Assembly (NCBI GenBank): GCA_023388075.1
Contig: JAEWGX010000039.1
Span: 1 to 38,298, forward strand
Direction of reading: 5' to 3'
DNA: 38,298 nt
DNA from: Pseudomonadota bacterium
GTDB lineage: Bacteria > Pseudomonadota > Gammaproteobacteria > Burkholderiales > Burkholderiaceae_E
Shown here: in pieces, positions 15,563 through 24,146 of the stretch
Numbering within the stretch: the first letter of the stretch is position 1
How the letters are laid out: every line of letters begins with the position of its first letter
Translations under genes and position numbers: made by a program
The notes under the pieces: model-generated
What the model saw: only the letters and a program-made list of their open reading frames with translations
Told to the model about the DNA's origin: nothing
Databases searched by the model: none

Positions 15563-16198
15563 TCAGTGAGCCCTGCGCGACAGCGCGAAGGGCGCCTGGA
15601 TCAGGAGGTCCGAGGGTGCGAGGCCTTGGATGCCGAGCTCGAGCCGGGCAAGCCGCGCCAGCGCGGCCTCGCCGAGTCCGTCCGGGTCCGCCTCCGAAGC
15701 GAGGGGGGCGATCTCGACGTCGAGAAAGCGTCCGACGCAGGTGGCGAGCCGCGCATGGGCCTCGCGACGACGCTCGACCGACGGGGCATCGACGAAGCAG
15801 GTCACGACGCGGCGCACGCGCTTTCGCGCGGCGATCGACTTGACGGTGGCGTACTGGCCGGGGAGCGCTTCCGCCCGGTGCGTGAGCATCAGCAGCATGG
15901 CGGCCCCGCCGGCCGGCGCCCGCTCGTCCAGCCAGCGCGCGAGCCGCAGCGGATGATCCAGAATCAGCAGGCGATCGACCGGCGCATGCGCCTGGACTTC
16001 GCCCAGGTCGTGGTCGAGATCGAGGCGATCGAACAGGCGGGGCACGTGGCCGCGTCCGGCGAGCTTCGCGAGAATGACCCCAGCCTGCCGCAGGCACGCA
16101 TCCGTGCCGGCGCAACAACCGACCGGGATCACGGCCGGTTCCCGCGGGGTGAACAGGCGGCGCAGGCCGTCGGCCTGGTCGACAACGGTCTCAAACAT
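15563..16198 (-). CDS. FlhG/FleN-like protein lacking the ATP-binding loop
   Basis: 211 residues, shorter than the ~270-300 of typical FlhG. The N-terminus has VVDQADGLRRLF (residues 5-16), which fits the DQAxxLR motif by which FlhG activates the FlhF GTPase. Where MinD-type ATPases have the deviant Walker A loop GKGGVGKT, this protein reads GCCAGTDACL (27-36), with no lysine or P-loop glycines. The remaining chain is consistent with a decayed MinD fold (RLLILDHP, RRVVTCFVDAPS, FLDVEIAPLAS). It starts at 16198, overlapping flhF by 8 bases, and sits exactly where flhG belongs. It probably acts as an FlhF partner but not as an ATP-dependent switch; that is inference. Confidence 0.75.
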   Translation of the reverse strand: MFETVVDQADGLRRLFTPREPAVIPVGCCAGTDACLRQAGVILAKLAGRGHVPRLFDRLDLDHDLGEVQAHAPVDRLLILDHPLRLARWLDERAPAGGAAMLLMLTHRAEALPGQYATVKSIAARKRVRRVVTCFVDAPSVERRREAHARLATCVGRFLDVEIAPLASEADPDGLGEAALARLARLELGIQGLAPSDLLIQAPFALSRRAH

Positions 16199-17579
16199 GC
16201 GCGCCCTCGAGGATGAAGCGGACCTCGGCGTTGTCGAGCTCGCCATCGGCCGGATCGGTGCCGGGCGGCGCGGCCATCGCGCAGCCCACCAGGTGCGCGA
16301 AGTCGGCCGCATGGAAGTCCTCCGGCACGCGTTGGCCGTCGGCGAAGCCGAGCAGCCGCAACCGGTTGCGGATCAGGCAGTCCAGCGCGCTGCCCAGGTG
16401 CACCGCCTCGTCCACCTTGGAGAGCAGCACCCCGGCGGCATCCTGCGCCTGGTACGCGCTGGCGACCTCCTGCAGGCTCGCGGCCTGCATGGCGGCGTTC
16501 AGCACCACCACGCGGCGGATCGGCTCGATGTCGAGCGCGTCGAGCAGCTGCGCCACCCGGCTGTCACGCTGGCTGACGCCGGCCGTGTCGATCAGGACGA
16601 GCCTGCGGTCGCCGAAGAGGCCGAGCAGCTCCTGCAGCGCCCCGCGATCGTGCGCGACATGGACCGGCACGCCCAGCATCTGTCCGAACGAGCGCAGCTG
16701 TTCCTGCGCGCCTATTCGGTAGACGTCGGCGGTGATCAGTGCCACCTGGCCCGCGCCGTGTCGCATGGCGTACTGCGCCGCGATCTTGGCGACGGTGGTG
16801 GTCTTGCCCACGCCGGTGGGCCCGATCAGCGCGAACACGCCACCCTCGTCGAAGGCCGATTCCACGGCGGTGGCGTCGGCGGCCCCCCGCGCCGCCGGAC
16901 AGAAGCTGGCCAGCGTGCGGGCCAGCGTCTGCTGCAGCCAGTGGTCGGCCTGCGCGTCGCTGAAGTCCACCGGCAGCAGGTCGCACAGCGACCGGGAGAG
17001 TGTCGTGGAGAACTGCCGGGCAAGCAGCAGCCGCAGCAGGCGCATCTGCGCCGGGCGGCGCCGCGCGGTGTCGAACCAGCGCACGGTCTCGAGCTGGCCG
17101 GCGATGAACTGCTTGATGGACCGCAGCTCCTCCATCACCGCCGACTGCGCCTCGGTGCTGCGCCGGTTGGCGCCTCCGGTGGCAGGGCCCGGGCCGGAGG
17201 GCGCGGGCGACTGCGGCATCGCAAGCCGCGCCGACAGACCGGCGGCGGCGGGCGCGGGCGCGTACTGCCGCTCCTGCCGCTCGCGCACGTAGCTCTCGAA
17301 CGAAACCGTGCTCATCGGGACAGCCGCGTCCGCCCCCGGGCGCGACCCGGAGGCCCGAAGACCGTCACGGCCGCGCAGCATCGGGGCCACCGGCGCCCTG
17401 GCGGCAACCTGCGGCTGCAGGTTGCGCCGCTGCAGCGGAACGCCGTGCACGATCGCGGTCAGCTCGACGCCGTCGTCCGTCTGGCGGCTGTCGACGATCT
17501 GGACGTCGGCGCCGAAGCGGGCCTTCGCGAGCGACATCGCCTCGCGCGTGGTCCGGCCGATGAAGGTCATCGTGCTCAT
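16191..17579 (-). CDS. flhF: Flagellar SRP-like GTPase FlhF
   Basis: 462 residues. N-terminal B domain (MTFIGRTTREAMSLAKARFG), a disordered Pro/Ala linker (~60-145), then the N and G domains. GTPase motifs are complete: P-loop GPTGVGKT at 253-260, ADVYRIGAQEQL at 284-295, DTAG at 331-334, and SKVDEA at 387-392. FlhF belongs to the Ffh/FtsY family and helps place flagella at the cell pole, recruiting early MS-ring and export components. It overlaps flhA by four bases and the flhG-like gene by eight, suggesting tightly coupled translation. Its presence hints at polar rather than peritrichous flagella, even though an FlhDC regulator is present. Confidence 0.96.
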   Translation of the reverse strand: MSTMTFIGRTTREAMSLAKARFGADVQIVDSRQTDDGVELTAIVHGVPLQRRNLQPQVAARAPVAPMLRGRDGLRASGSRPGADAAVPMSTVSFESYVRERQERQYAPAPAAAGLSARLAMPQSPAPSGPGPATGGANRRSTEAQSAVMEELRSIKQFIAGQLETVRWFDTARRRPAQMRLLRLLLARQFSTTLSRSLCDLLPVDFSDAQADHWLQQTLARTLASFCPAARGAADATAVESAFDEGGVFALIGPTGVGKTTTVAKIAAQYAMRHGAGQVALITADVYRIGAQEQLRSFGQMLGVPVHVAHDRGALQELLGLFGDRRLVLIDTAGVSQRDSRVAQLLDALDIEPIRRVVVLNAAMQAASLQEVASAYQAQDAAGVLLSKVDEAVHLGSALDCLIRNRLRLLGFADGQRVPEDFHAADFAHLVGCAMAAPPGTDPADGELDNAEVRFILEGAHV

Positions 17580-19714
17580 CGGTTGCTCCCAATCAATTGA
17601 CCGATACGGATGGAATGTGTGTCAGGAATCTCGGCATGCGCGAGCACCCGCAGGCGCGGCGCCGACTTGCGGACCATGCCAGCCACCGGGACGCGGATAC
17701 GATCCGGCACCAGCAGGCAGGCAGGCAGGCCCTGCCCTTCCTGGCGCTCGGCCGCACCGGCCGCCTCCGCGGCCAGGAACTCGGCGACCGACGGGTCCAG
17801 CGTGCCGGTCGCGCCGGGCGCGAGCGACTGCATCAGCAGGGCCTCGAGCGCGGGATCGAGCGCGATCACCGAGAGCTCCGTGCCCTGGCCGAAGAGCTGC
17901 TGCACGATCGCCGGCGCGAGCGCCACCCGGACTTCGCGGGTGAGCTCCGCCGCCTCCTGGGTGCGCGGGCCATGCTCGGCCAGCACCTCGACGATGGTGC
18001 GCAGGTCGCGGATGTGCACCGACTCTTCCAGCAGGTTCTGCAGCACCTTCTGGAAGACAGGGATGGCGACGACCTTGGGCACCACCTCCTCCACCAGCTT
18101 GGGCGCATGGCGGCCGAGGTGCTCCAGCAACTGCTGCGTCTCGGTCCGGCCAAGCAATCGCCAGGCATGGACCTGCATCAGGTGGTGCAGGTGCGTCGCG
18201 ATGACGGTGGATGCGTCCACCACGGTGTAGCCCGCGGCCTGCGCGGCTTCGCGTTCGCCCTGCTGGATCCACACCGCCGGCAGGCCGAAGGCGGGGTCCA
18301 CGGTGCGGGTGCCGGAAAGCTGCGCGGTCGCATGGCCGGGATCGATCGCCATCCACATGCCGGGGAAGGCCTCGCCGCTGCCCACCGCCACGCCCTTCAG
18401 GCTGATGCGGTAGGTGGTCGGGCGCAGGTCGAGCTGGTCCCGGATGTGCACCGCAGGCGGCAGGAAGCCGACCTCCTGGGCGAACTTCCGGCGCACCCCC
18501 TTGATCCGGGCGAGCAGGTCGCCGCCCGCGTCCTTGTCCACCAGCTGGATGAGCTTGTAGCCCACCTCGAGACCGAGCGTGTCCACCGGCTGCACGTCGT
18601 CCCAGCTCGCCTCGCCGCTGTCCGCCTTCGGGGCGGCCACCGGCTCCGCGGCCGGCGGCGGCAGCGTGCTCAGCTTGAAGGCGACGTAGCCGATCGCGGC
18701 GGCGAGCGTGAGGAACGCGAGGTGCGGCATGCCCGGAATCAGGCCGAGCACGCCGACGATCACCGCGACCAGCCCCAGCGCCCGCGGCAGCGAGAAGAGC
18801 TGCTTCGCCACCTGTGCGCCGATGTCGTCGTCGCCGTCGCCCACCCGCGAGACGATCAGGCCCGCGGCCACCGAGATCACCAGTGCCGGCACCTGGGCCA
18901 CCAGCGCGTCCCCGATCGCGAGCAGCACGTAGTTGTCGGCCGCGGCCCCGATCGCGAGCGAATGCTGCATGGTGCCGATCACCAGGCCGCCGACGATGTT
19001 GATCGCGAGGACGAGGATCCCGGCGATCGCGTCGCCCCGCACGAACTTGGAGGCGCCGTCCATCGAGCCGTAGAAGTCGGCCTCGCGGGAGACCTCCTGG
19101 CGCCGGCGCCGCGCCTCCACCTGGTCGATCTGGCCGGCGTTCAGGTCGGCGTCGATCGCCATCTGCTTGCCCGGCATCGCGTCCAGCGCGAAGCGGGCGG
19201 CCACCTCGGCGATGCGGCCCGCGCCCTTGGTCACCACCATGAAGTTGATCACCGTCAGGATGGCGAAGACGATGATGCCGACCGCGAAGTTGCCGCCGAT
19301 CAGGAAGTTGGCGAACGCCTCGATCACCTTGCCGGCGGCGTCGGTGCCGGTGTGGCCGTGCATCAGCACCGCCCGCGTGGAGGCGACGTTGAGCGAGAGG
19401 CGCAGCAGCGTCGTCACCAGCAGCACCGTCGGGAAGACCGCGAAATCGAGCGGCCGCACCGTGTACACGGCCATCAGCAGCACCAGCAGCGACAGCGCGA
19501 TGTTGAACGTGAAGAGGAAATCGAGGAGCGGCGCGGGCAACGGCAGCAGCAGCATCGCCAGCACGATGACCGCGAGCAGCGGCACGCCGAGCGCCCCGAG
19601 GGGAGGCAGCACCACCGTCGCGCCGCCCACCGAAACCGGCGTGGGCGAACGCAGCGCCCGCAACGCGCCGCCCCTGGCCGGCAGCGCCTGGGGTGTGGTG
19701 GTCAACTGGGTCAT
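17576..19714 (-). CDS. flhA: Flagellar export gate protein FlhA
   Basis: 712 residues. The N-terminal half has about eight membrane helices; the FHIPEP signature is seen as DAMPGKQMAIDADLNAGQID followed by ADFYGSMDGASKFVRGDA. The C-terminal cytoplasmic half contains KFAQEVGFLPPAVHIRD and ends in a short tail after the four-subdomain ring-forming region. FlhA is the main gate of the flagellar type III export apparatus and binds chaperone-substrate complexes. Its start overlaps flhB by four bases (ATGA) and its stop overlaps flhF by four bases, so flhB-flhA-flhF is a coupled unit. Confidence 0.97.
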   Translation of the reverse strand: MTQLTTTPQALPARGGALRALRSPTPVSVGGATVVLPPLGALGVPLLAVIVLAMLLLPLPAPLLDFLFTFNIALSLLVLLMAVYTVRPLDFAVFPTVLLVTTLLRLSLNVASTRAVLMHGHTGTDAAGKVIEAFANFLIGGNFAVGIIVFAILTVINFMVVTKGAGRIAEVAARFALDAMPGKQMAIDADLNAGQIDQVEARRRRQEVSREADFYGSMDGASKFVRGDAIAGILVLAINIVGGLVIGTMQHSLAIGAAADNYVLLAIGDALVAQVPALVISVAAGLIVSRVGDGDDDIGAQVAKQLFSLPRALGLVAVIVGVLGLIPGMPHLAFLTLAAAIGYVAFKLSTLPPPAAEPVAAPKADSGEASWDDVQPVDTLGLEVGYKLIQLVDKDAGGDLLARIKGVRRKFAQEVGFLPPAVHIRDQLDLRPTTYRISLKGVAVGSGEAFPGMWMAIDPGHATAQLSGTRTVDPAFGLPAVWIQQGEREAAQAAGYTVVDASTVIATHLHHLMQVHAWRLLGRTETQQLLEHLGRHAPKLVEEVVPKVVAIPVFQKVLQNLLEESVHIRDLRTIVEVLAEHGPRTQEAAELTREVRVALAPAIVQQLFGQGTELSVIALDPALEALLMQSLAPGATGTLDPSVAEFLAAEAAGAAERQEGQGLPACLLVPDRIRVPVAGMVRKSAPRLRVLAHAEIPDTHSIRIGQLIGSNR

Positions 19715-20880
19715 CGATCAACCTCGTCCGGCGGCACCTCGCCGGGACCGGGGTCCATGCCGTCCGGCACGACGACGTCCGCCGGCGGTTTCGGCGCGGG
19801 CGAGCGGCCCGGCACCCAGCGGCTCAGCTGGTACACGTAGGCCAGCACCTGCGCGATCGCGGCGTAGAGCGCCTGCGGCACCTCGTGGTCCAGCTCCACG
19901 TGGGCGTAGAGAGCGCGCGCGAGCGGCGGCGCCTCGAGCACCGGCACGCCGGACTCCCGCGCGATCGCCTGTATACGCGCGGCGAGCAGGTCCACGCCCT
20001 TGGCGACGACGCGCGGCGCGGCCATTGCCGCTTCGTCGTAGCGGATCGCCACCGCATAGTGCGTCGGGTTCACCACCACGATGTCCGCCGCCGGGACCGC
20101 GGCCAGCATGCGCCGTCGCGAGACGTCGCGCTGGCGGGAGCGGATGTGACCGCGCAGGAGCGGATCGCCTTCCGATTCGCGGTGCTCCTTGCGCGCCTCC
20201 TCGCGGGTCATGCGCAGGTCCGCGCGATGGCGAAACCACTGGAACGGCACGTCGAAGACCGCGATCGAGACCAGCACGAGGATGAGCAGCGCGAAGCCGC
20301 CCAGCACCAGCATGCTGGCCGCGCCGATCGAGCCGTTGAGGGACCCGACCGACAGCGACGCGAACTCCGGCAGCGTCGAGGTGGCGAACCAGGCACCCAC
20401 CAGCCCCAGCACCACGGCGAGCACCATCAGCTTCACCAGGTCCACCAGGCCACGGATGGAGAAGATGCGCTTGAGGCCACCGAGCGGAGAGAGCCGCGAG
20501 GCCTTGAAGCCGAGCGCCTGCGGTGCGAAGTTCAGGCCCCCCGGGATCGCGGCGGCGGCCACCGCACCCACCATCGTCACCGCCATGACCAGGAGCAGCA
20601 GGCCGGTGGACTGCGGCACCCTTTCGGCGATGCCGGCGAGAAGCGCCAACGGCTCGCCGCGCGCCGTCGCGTCGAAACTCAGGATATCGCGCAGCATGCC
20701 GACCAGGTCGCCCCGGATGCCGCTGCCCGCGATCGCGAGCGCGCCGATGCCGGCGCCCAGCACGAGCACGTGGCCGGCGTCGCGCGAACGCGCGACGTTG
20801 CCCTGCTCTGCTGCCTGGCGAAGCCGTCGTTCGCTTGCGGGTAGCTGCTTGTCTTCCTTGCTGGCGTCCGAATCGGCCAT
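19711..20880 (-). CDS. flhB: Flagellar export switch protein FlhB
   Basis: 389 residues. Four membrane helices lie in the first ~215 residues, followed by the basic linker and the cytoplasmic domain with the self-cleavage motif NPTH at 271-274 (VVVNPTHYAVAIRY). Cleavage between Asn and Pro switches export from hook to filament proteins in concert with FliK. The C-terminal tail after PQALYAAIAQVLAYVYQL is a Pro-rich extension (RSPAPKPPADVVVPDGMDPG) longer than the enteric one, as is common in betaproteobacteria. The 130-base gap upstream to motB may hold its own promoter, but no convincing sigma-28 or FlhDC site was found there. Confidence 0.97.
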   Translation of the reverse strand: MADSDASKEDKQLPASERRLRQAAEQGNVARSRDAGHVLVLGAGIGALAIAGSGIRGDLVGMLRDILSFDATARGEPLALLAGIAERVPQSTGLLLLVMAVTMVGAVAAAAIPGGLNFAPQALGFKASRLSPLGGLKRIFSIRGLVDLVKLMVLAVVLGLVGAWFATSTLPEFASLSVGSLNGSIGAASMLVLGGFALLILVLVSIAVFDVPFQWFRHRADLRMTREEARKEHRESEGDPLLRGHIRSRQRDVSRRRMLAAVPAADIVVVNPTHYAVAIRYDEAAMAAPRVVAKGVDLLAARIQAIARESGVPVLEAPPLARALYAHVELDHEVPQALYAAIAQVLAYVYQLSRWVPGRSPAPKPPADVVVPDGMDPGPGEVPPDEVDR

Positions 20881-21002
20881 GCGCTCTCGAAAGGAACCCT
20901 ACCCGGACGGATGCCCGGATGAGCCCATTATTTCGGTCGCGCGGAAAACTTAAGCGATCAATACCGGGGGGGAATCCCGGCAGTTCCGGCGTGGCCGCAG
21001 GC

Positions 21003-21019
21003 GCCCGACGCTATCGGGC
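21003..21019 (-). terminator. Stem-loop containing the motB stop codon
   Basis: GCCCGA (21003-21008) and TCGGGC (21014-21019) form a 6-bp stem; the motB TAG is in the 5-base loop. No T-tract follows. It could aid termination between motB and flhB or mark the motAB 3' end. Confidence 0.3.
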
Positions 21020-22066
21020 GGGCACCGCGTCGGCCGACGGCGTCGGCGAGGCACCGGACTGCCCACCGGACGCGGAGGCGGCGGCGCCCGGCGCGATAGC
21101 GCCGGTCGCGCCGGGCCCGACCGGCGGCGTGGCCCCGCCCGCACCGGTGCCGAGCACCCGGTCGAGCTCGCCCGGGCTCCTCACGTCGAGCTCGGTGCCG
21201 TTCAGGATGCGCTCCTGCGCGGCCTGGTTGAGGACGACGATGGCGATGCGCCGGTTCATGGGATCGTACGGGTCGACCTTGTCGAGCGGCAGCACCTGCC
21301 CGAGACCCATCACCCGCATCACCTTCTCCGGCTTCATGCCACCGGCGACCAGCTCCCGGCGCGAGGCATTCGCCCGATCGGTCGAGAGCTCCCAGTTGGA
21401 GTAGCCGCGATAGCCGCCGGCGTAGGGGGCGGCGTCGGTGTGCCCGGTCAGGCTCACCGGGTTGTCCACCTCGTTCAGCACTCCGCCGATCGTGCGCAGC
21501 AGGTCCTTCATGTAGTCCTGCACCACCGCGCTGCCGGAGGCGAACATCGGCCGGTTCTGCGCATCGACGATCTGGATGGAGAGCCCGTCGGCGGTGATGT
21601 CCAGCCGGATCTGGTCCTTCAGCTCCCGCAGCGCCGGGAACCGCAGGATCACCTCCTCCACCCGCTCCTTGAGGCGCGTGAGCTTCTCCTTCTCCTGCCG
21701 GATCAGCTCGTCGCGCAGCACCTGCAGGTTGATCGTCTCCCGCGGGCTCTTGGTGTCGGTACGGCGTACCTGTCCGACGCGCCGCGAGAGGTCCTCGCCC
21801 CCGCCCTTGATCAGCGACGAGCTGTCGCCGGAGCCCTGTCCGCCGGACAGCGCCACCTTGAGCGGCGTACGGAAGTAGTCGGAGATCCCGCTCAGGTCAC
21901 CGGTGCTGGTGGAGCCCAGCAGCCACATCAGCAGGAAGAAGGCCATCATCGCCGTCACGAAGTCGGCGTAGGCGATCTTCCAGGCACCGCCGTGGTGCCC
22001 ATGCACCACCTTCTTGACCCGCTTGATGACAATCGGCTGGATCTTGCGGTCGGCGCCTATGGCCAT
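21011..22066 (-). CDS. motB: Flagellar stator protein MotB
   Basis: 351 residues. The N-terminal WKIAYADFVTAMMAFFLLMWLLGS is the MotB membrane helix with the proton-binding aspartate at residue 35. The periplasmic part has the plug/linker region and then an OmpA-like peptidoglycan-binding domain (LTGHTDAAPY, NWELSTDRANASRREL, DPMNRRIAIVV). MotB anchors the stator to the cell wall and with MotA conducts protons to drive rotation. The last ~50 residues are a low-complexity Ala/Gly/Pro/Ser tail, absent from enteric MotB. It starts 3 bases after motA ends. Confidence 0.96.
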   Translation of the reverse strand: MAIGADRKIQPIVIKRVKKVVHGHHGGAWKIAYADFVTAMMAFFLLMWLLGSTSTGDLSGISDYFRTPLKVALSGGQGSGDSSSLIKGGGEDLSRRVGQVRRTDTKSPRETINLQVLRDELIRQEKEKLTRLKERVEEVILRFPALRELKDQIRLDITADGLSIQIVDAQNRPMFASGSAVVQDYMKDLLRTIGGVLNEVDNPVSLTGHTDAAPYAGGYRGYSNWELSTDRANASRRELVAGGMKPEKVMRVMGLGQVLPLDKVDPYDPMNRRIAIVVLNQAAQERILNGTELDVRSPGELDRVLGTGAGGATPPVGPGATGAIAPGAAASASGGQSGASPTPSADAVPAR

Positions 22067-22069
22067 GAG

Positions 22070-22927
22070 CTAGGCCTTCTTCTGGCGAACGTGGTCCTCG
22101 AGCTCCGAGAAGGTCGGCCGCTCGGTGGAATAGAGCACCTTGCGGCCGAACTCGACGCAGACCGTCGGGGCGTACCCCTGCATGCTGGCAAGCAGCGTGA
22201 CCTTCACGCACTGCAGCTCCTTGGTGGTCTCGTCGGCCTTCTGCTCCAGCAGCGTGCCGAGCGGCGCGACGAAGCCATAGGCGAGCAGGATTCCGAGAAA
22301 GGTCCCGACCAGCGCGTGGGCGATCATCTCGCCCAGCTCGGCCGGCGGCCGGCCCACCGAGCCCATCGTGTGCACGACGCCCATGACCGCCGCGACGATC
22401 CCGAACGCCGGCAGGCCGTCGGCAACCTTCTGGATCGCATGCGACGGGACCAGGGCCTCGTGGTGGTGCGTGTCGATCTCGTTGTCCATCAGGTTCTCGA
22501 TCTCCAGCGCGTTCAGGTTGCCGGAGACCATCATGCGCAGGTAGTCGGTGACGAACTCCATCAGGTGATGGTCGGCGTTGAGATCCGGGTAGCGATTGAA
22601 GAGCGGGCTCTCCCCTGGCTCGTCGACGTCGTTCTCGATCGACATCAGGCCCTCCTTGCGTGCCTTGGTGAGCACGTCGTAGAGCATGGCCATCAACTGC
22701 ATGTAGCGGGTCTTGGTGTACTTCGACCCCTTGAGCGCACCCGGCAGCGCCGCCACCGTCGCCGTCAGCACCTTGCGGGGATTCGACACCAGGAAGGCGC
22801 CGAGCGCCGCGCCGCCGATCATCAGCAGCTCGAGCGGCTGCATCAGCGCGGCAATGTGACCGCCGGCCAGGGCGAAGCCGCCGATGACCGATCCGATCAC
22901 CACCAAGTAACCGACGATTACGAACAT
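22070..22927 (-). CDS. motA: Flagellar stator protein MotA
   Basis: 285 residues with the expected four membrane helices: MFVIVGYLVVIGSVIGGFALAGG, LELLMIGGAALGAFLVSNP, and a later pair around GIVAAVMGVVHTM and LVGTFLGILLAYGFVAPLG. The conserved cytoplasmic loop (ARKEGLMSIENDVDEP) and HHEALVPSHAIQKVADGLPAFGI are typical of the enteric-like MotA class. MotA forms the proton channel ring around MotB and acts on FliG. A sigma-28-like promoter lies 55-81 bases upstream, in the flhC-motA gap, so motAB can be expressed late and independently of flhDC. Confidence 0.97.
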   Translation of the reverse strand: MFVIVGYLVVIGSVIGGFALAGGHIAALMQPLELLMIGGAALGAFLVSNPRKVLTATVAALPGALKGSKYTKTRYMQLMAMLYDVLTKARKEGLMSIENDVDEPGESPLFNRYPDLNADHHLMEFVTDYLRMMVSGNLNALEIENLMDNEIDTHHHEALVPSHAIQKVADGLPAFGIVAAVMGVVHTMGSVGRPPAELGEMIAHALVGTFLGILLAYGFVAPLGTLLEQKADETTKELQCVKVTLLASMQGYAPTVCVEFGRKVLYSTERPTFSELEDHVRQKKA

Positions 22928-22981
22928 GTGTCCAGGATCCGGAAGACGAATGGCACCCGATCTCCGGAGCCGCTCGCGGAT

Positions 22982-23008
22982 TCATCGTCCTGCCCGGCAT
23001 ATTCTTTA
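22982..23008 (-). promoter_or_regulatory. Sigma-28 (FliA) promoter before motA
   Basis: On the minus strand TAAAGAAT (23001-23008), 11 bases, then GACGATGA (22982-22989) matches the FliA consensus at 12 of 16 positions. It lies in the 172-base gap between flhC and motA and points at motA. Confidence 0.6.
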
Positions 23009-23099
23009 ACGATCACGGCATCCGTCCGGCCGTTGCCCGACCCGCTGCGCGTCCTGTCCGCCGAACGGTCCCGCATCGGGCCTGCATGGCCACGGGTTG

Positions 23100-23630
23100 C
23101 TAGTGGATCGTTCCGGCGCGCTTGGCCTTGCCAGCCCGCGCCGGTGGCAAGCAGAGCCCGCAGACGAAGCGCTCCTGGATCTCGTGCGGGTGGTTGATGA
23201 AGCTGCCGCCGCAGCGGCTGCATGCCATCGCGCCGACCAGGCCGTTGTCCACGAAGCGCACCAACCGCCAGGCGCGGGTGATCGAGAGCAGCGGCTCCAC
23301 GCCGCAGCTGCCGACCTCGGCGCAGTAGAGCTCGTAGCCCTTGATGATCGCGTCGGTGTCGTCCAGCGCCGTCGTCTTCTGCAGGTAGCTGTAGATATTG
23401 TGGAAGAGCGAGGCGTGGATGTTCGGCTGCCAGGTCATGAACCAGTCGGCCGAGAACGGCAGCTGGCCCTTCGACGGCGAGCGGCCGGCCACTTCCTTGT
23501 AGAGCTTGAGCAACCGCTCGTACGGCAGCTCGGTCTCGGACTGCAGCATCTGCAGCCGGGCGCCGAGCTGGATCATGCGGATGGCACGCTGGAGCTGGCG
23601 ATTGTCCTCGAGCAGGCTGCGAGCGCTCAT
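23100..23630 (-). CDS. flhC: Flagellar master regulator subunit FlhC
   Basis: 176 residues. RSLLEDNRQLQRAIRMIQLGARLQMLQSET and YERLLKLYKEVAGRSPSKGQLPFSADWF are characteristic. Four zinc-binding cysteines are present at 137, 140, 157 and 160 (CSRC and CGLC), the same numbers as reported for E. coli FlhC. With FlhD it forms the heterohexamer that activates middle flagellar promoters with sigma-70 polymerase. The ATG at 23630 overlaps the flhD stop by four bases; the frame is open far upstream, but that region is the flhD gene in another frame. A likely DNA target is the inverted repeat between fliE and fliF. Confidence 0.97.
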   Translation of the reverse strand: MSARSLLEDNRQLQRAIRMIQLGARLQMLQSETELPYERLLKLYKEVAGRSPSKGQLPFSADWFMTWQPNIHASLFHNIYSYLQKTTALDDTDAIIKGYELYCAEVGSCGVEPLLSITRAWRLVRFVDNGLVGAMACSRCGGSFINHPHEIQERFVCGLCLPPARAGKAKRAGTIH

Positions 23631-23992
23631 GACGTGGACCCTTGCCGCTGCGCCGGCTCGTCCAGCGTCTCCTGGAAGTTCCCGGCCATCAGGATGGCCG
23701 CGTGCAGGCGGGAGGCGGAGCGGTCCTCGCGCTCGTCCGGAGCGCCGTGGTCGGCGAGCAGCGACCACATCATCTCGTCGTCGAAGCGGAAGCGGCAGAC
23801 CAACATATTGCCCTGGGCGATGCGCAGCAACTGCGCCGGCGAGAGCTGCTCGATCAGCGCTGCTGTCTCCTCCGAGATGCCGAGGCGGTACAGCGCCTGG
23901 ACCGGATCCTTCCTGATCAGGGACTGCGCAAGAATCAGGTAGGACAGATTGGCATCCCTGATCTCCGCCATCAATCGATCGTCTGTCAACAT
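23627..23992 (-). CDS. flhD: Flagellar master regulator subunit FlhD
   Basis: 121 residues. LMAEIRDANLSYLILAQSLIRKDPVQALYRLGISEETAALIEQLSPAQLLRIA is the conserved FlhD core, including the helix that dimerises and contacts FlhC. FlhD4C2 is the class I activator of the flagellar cascade. An ACGAGG ribosome site lies 5 bases before the ATG at 23992. The final ~25 residues (ERE...QRQGSTS) are a poorly conserved charged tail. The upstream 356-base region, shared with flagellin 1, holds an inverted repeat that is a candidate control site. Confidence 0.97.
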   Translation of the reverse strand: MLTDDRLMAEIRDANLSYLILAQSLIRKDPVQALYRLGISEETAALIEQLSPAQLLRIAQGNMLVCRFRFDDEMMWSLLADHGAPDEREDRSASRLHAAILMAGNFQETLDEPAQRQGSTS

Positions 23993-24127
23993 GCAATCCT
24001 CGTGGAGATGAAGTCGAACAGCGGGGCTTTACTGCGTTTTTTTCCCGTGAAACGAAGTCTCGGGCACGCGGGATCGCGACTGAATCGGACGAAGTCGGTA
24101 TTTGGAGGGGGTGTTCTTCCGTGCCCT

Positions 24128-24146
24128 TGTAGGAAGACGTCCTACA
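24128..24146. promoter_or_regulatory. Inverted repeat upstream of flhDC
   Basis: TGTAGGA (24128-24134) and TCCTACA (24140-24146) are a perfect 7-base inverted repeat with a 5-base spacer, centred 145 bases upstream of flhD and about 100 bases upstream of the flagellin promoter. The AGGA/TCCT core resembles sites bound by NarL/FixJ/RcsB-type response regulators. The binding protein is unknown. Confidence 0.45.

Noticed and set aside
17597..19840. A 747-codon open frame on the plus strand opposite flhA and flhB
   Set aside because: The translation is His/Arg/Glu/Gln-rich without any domain, and the opposite strand encodes clear FlhA. Long antisense frames are expected at this GC content.
20926..20956. 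FlhDC-like half-sites upstream of flhB (AAATAATG on the minus strand, TTAAGCG nearby)
   Set aside because: The halves point away from each other and no partner lies 10-12 bases across, so the arrangement does not fit an FlhDC box.
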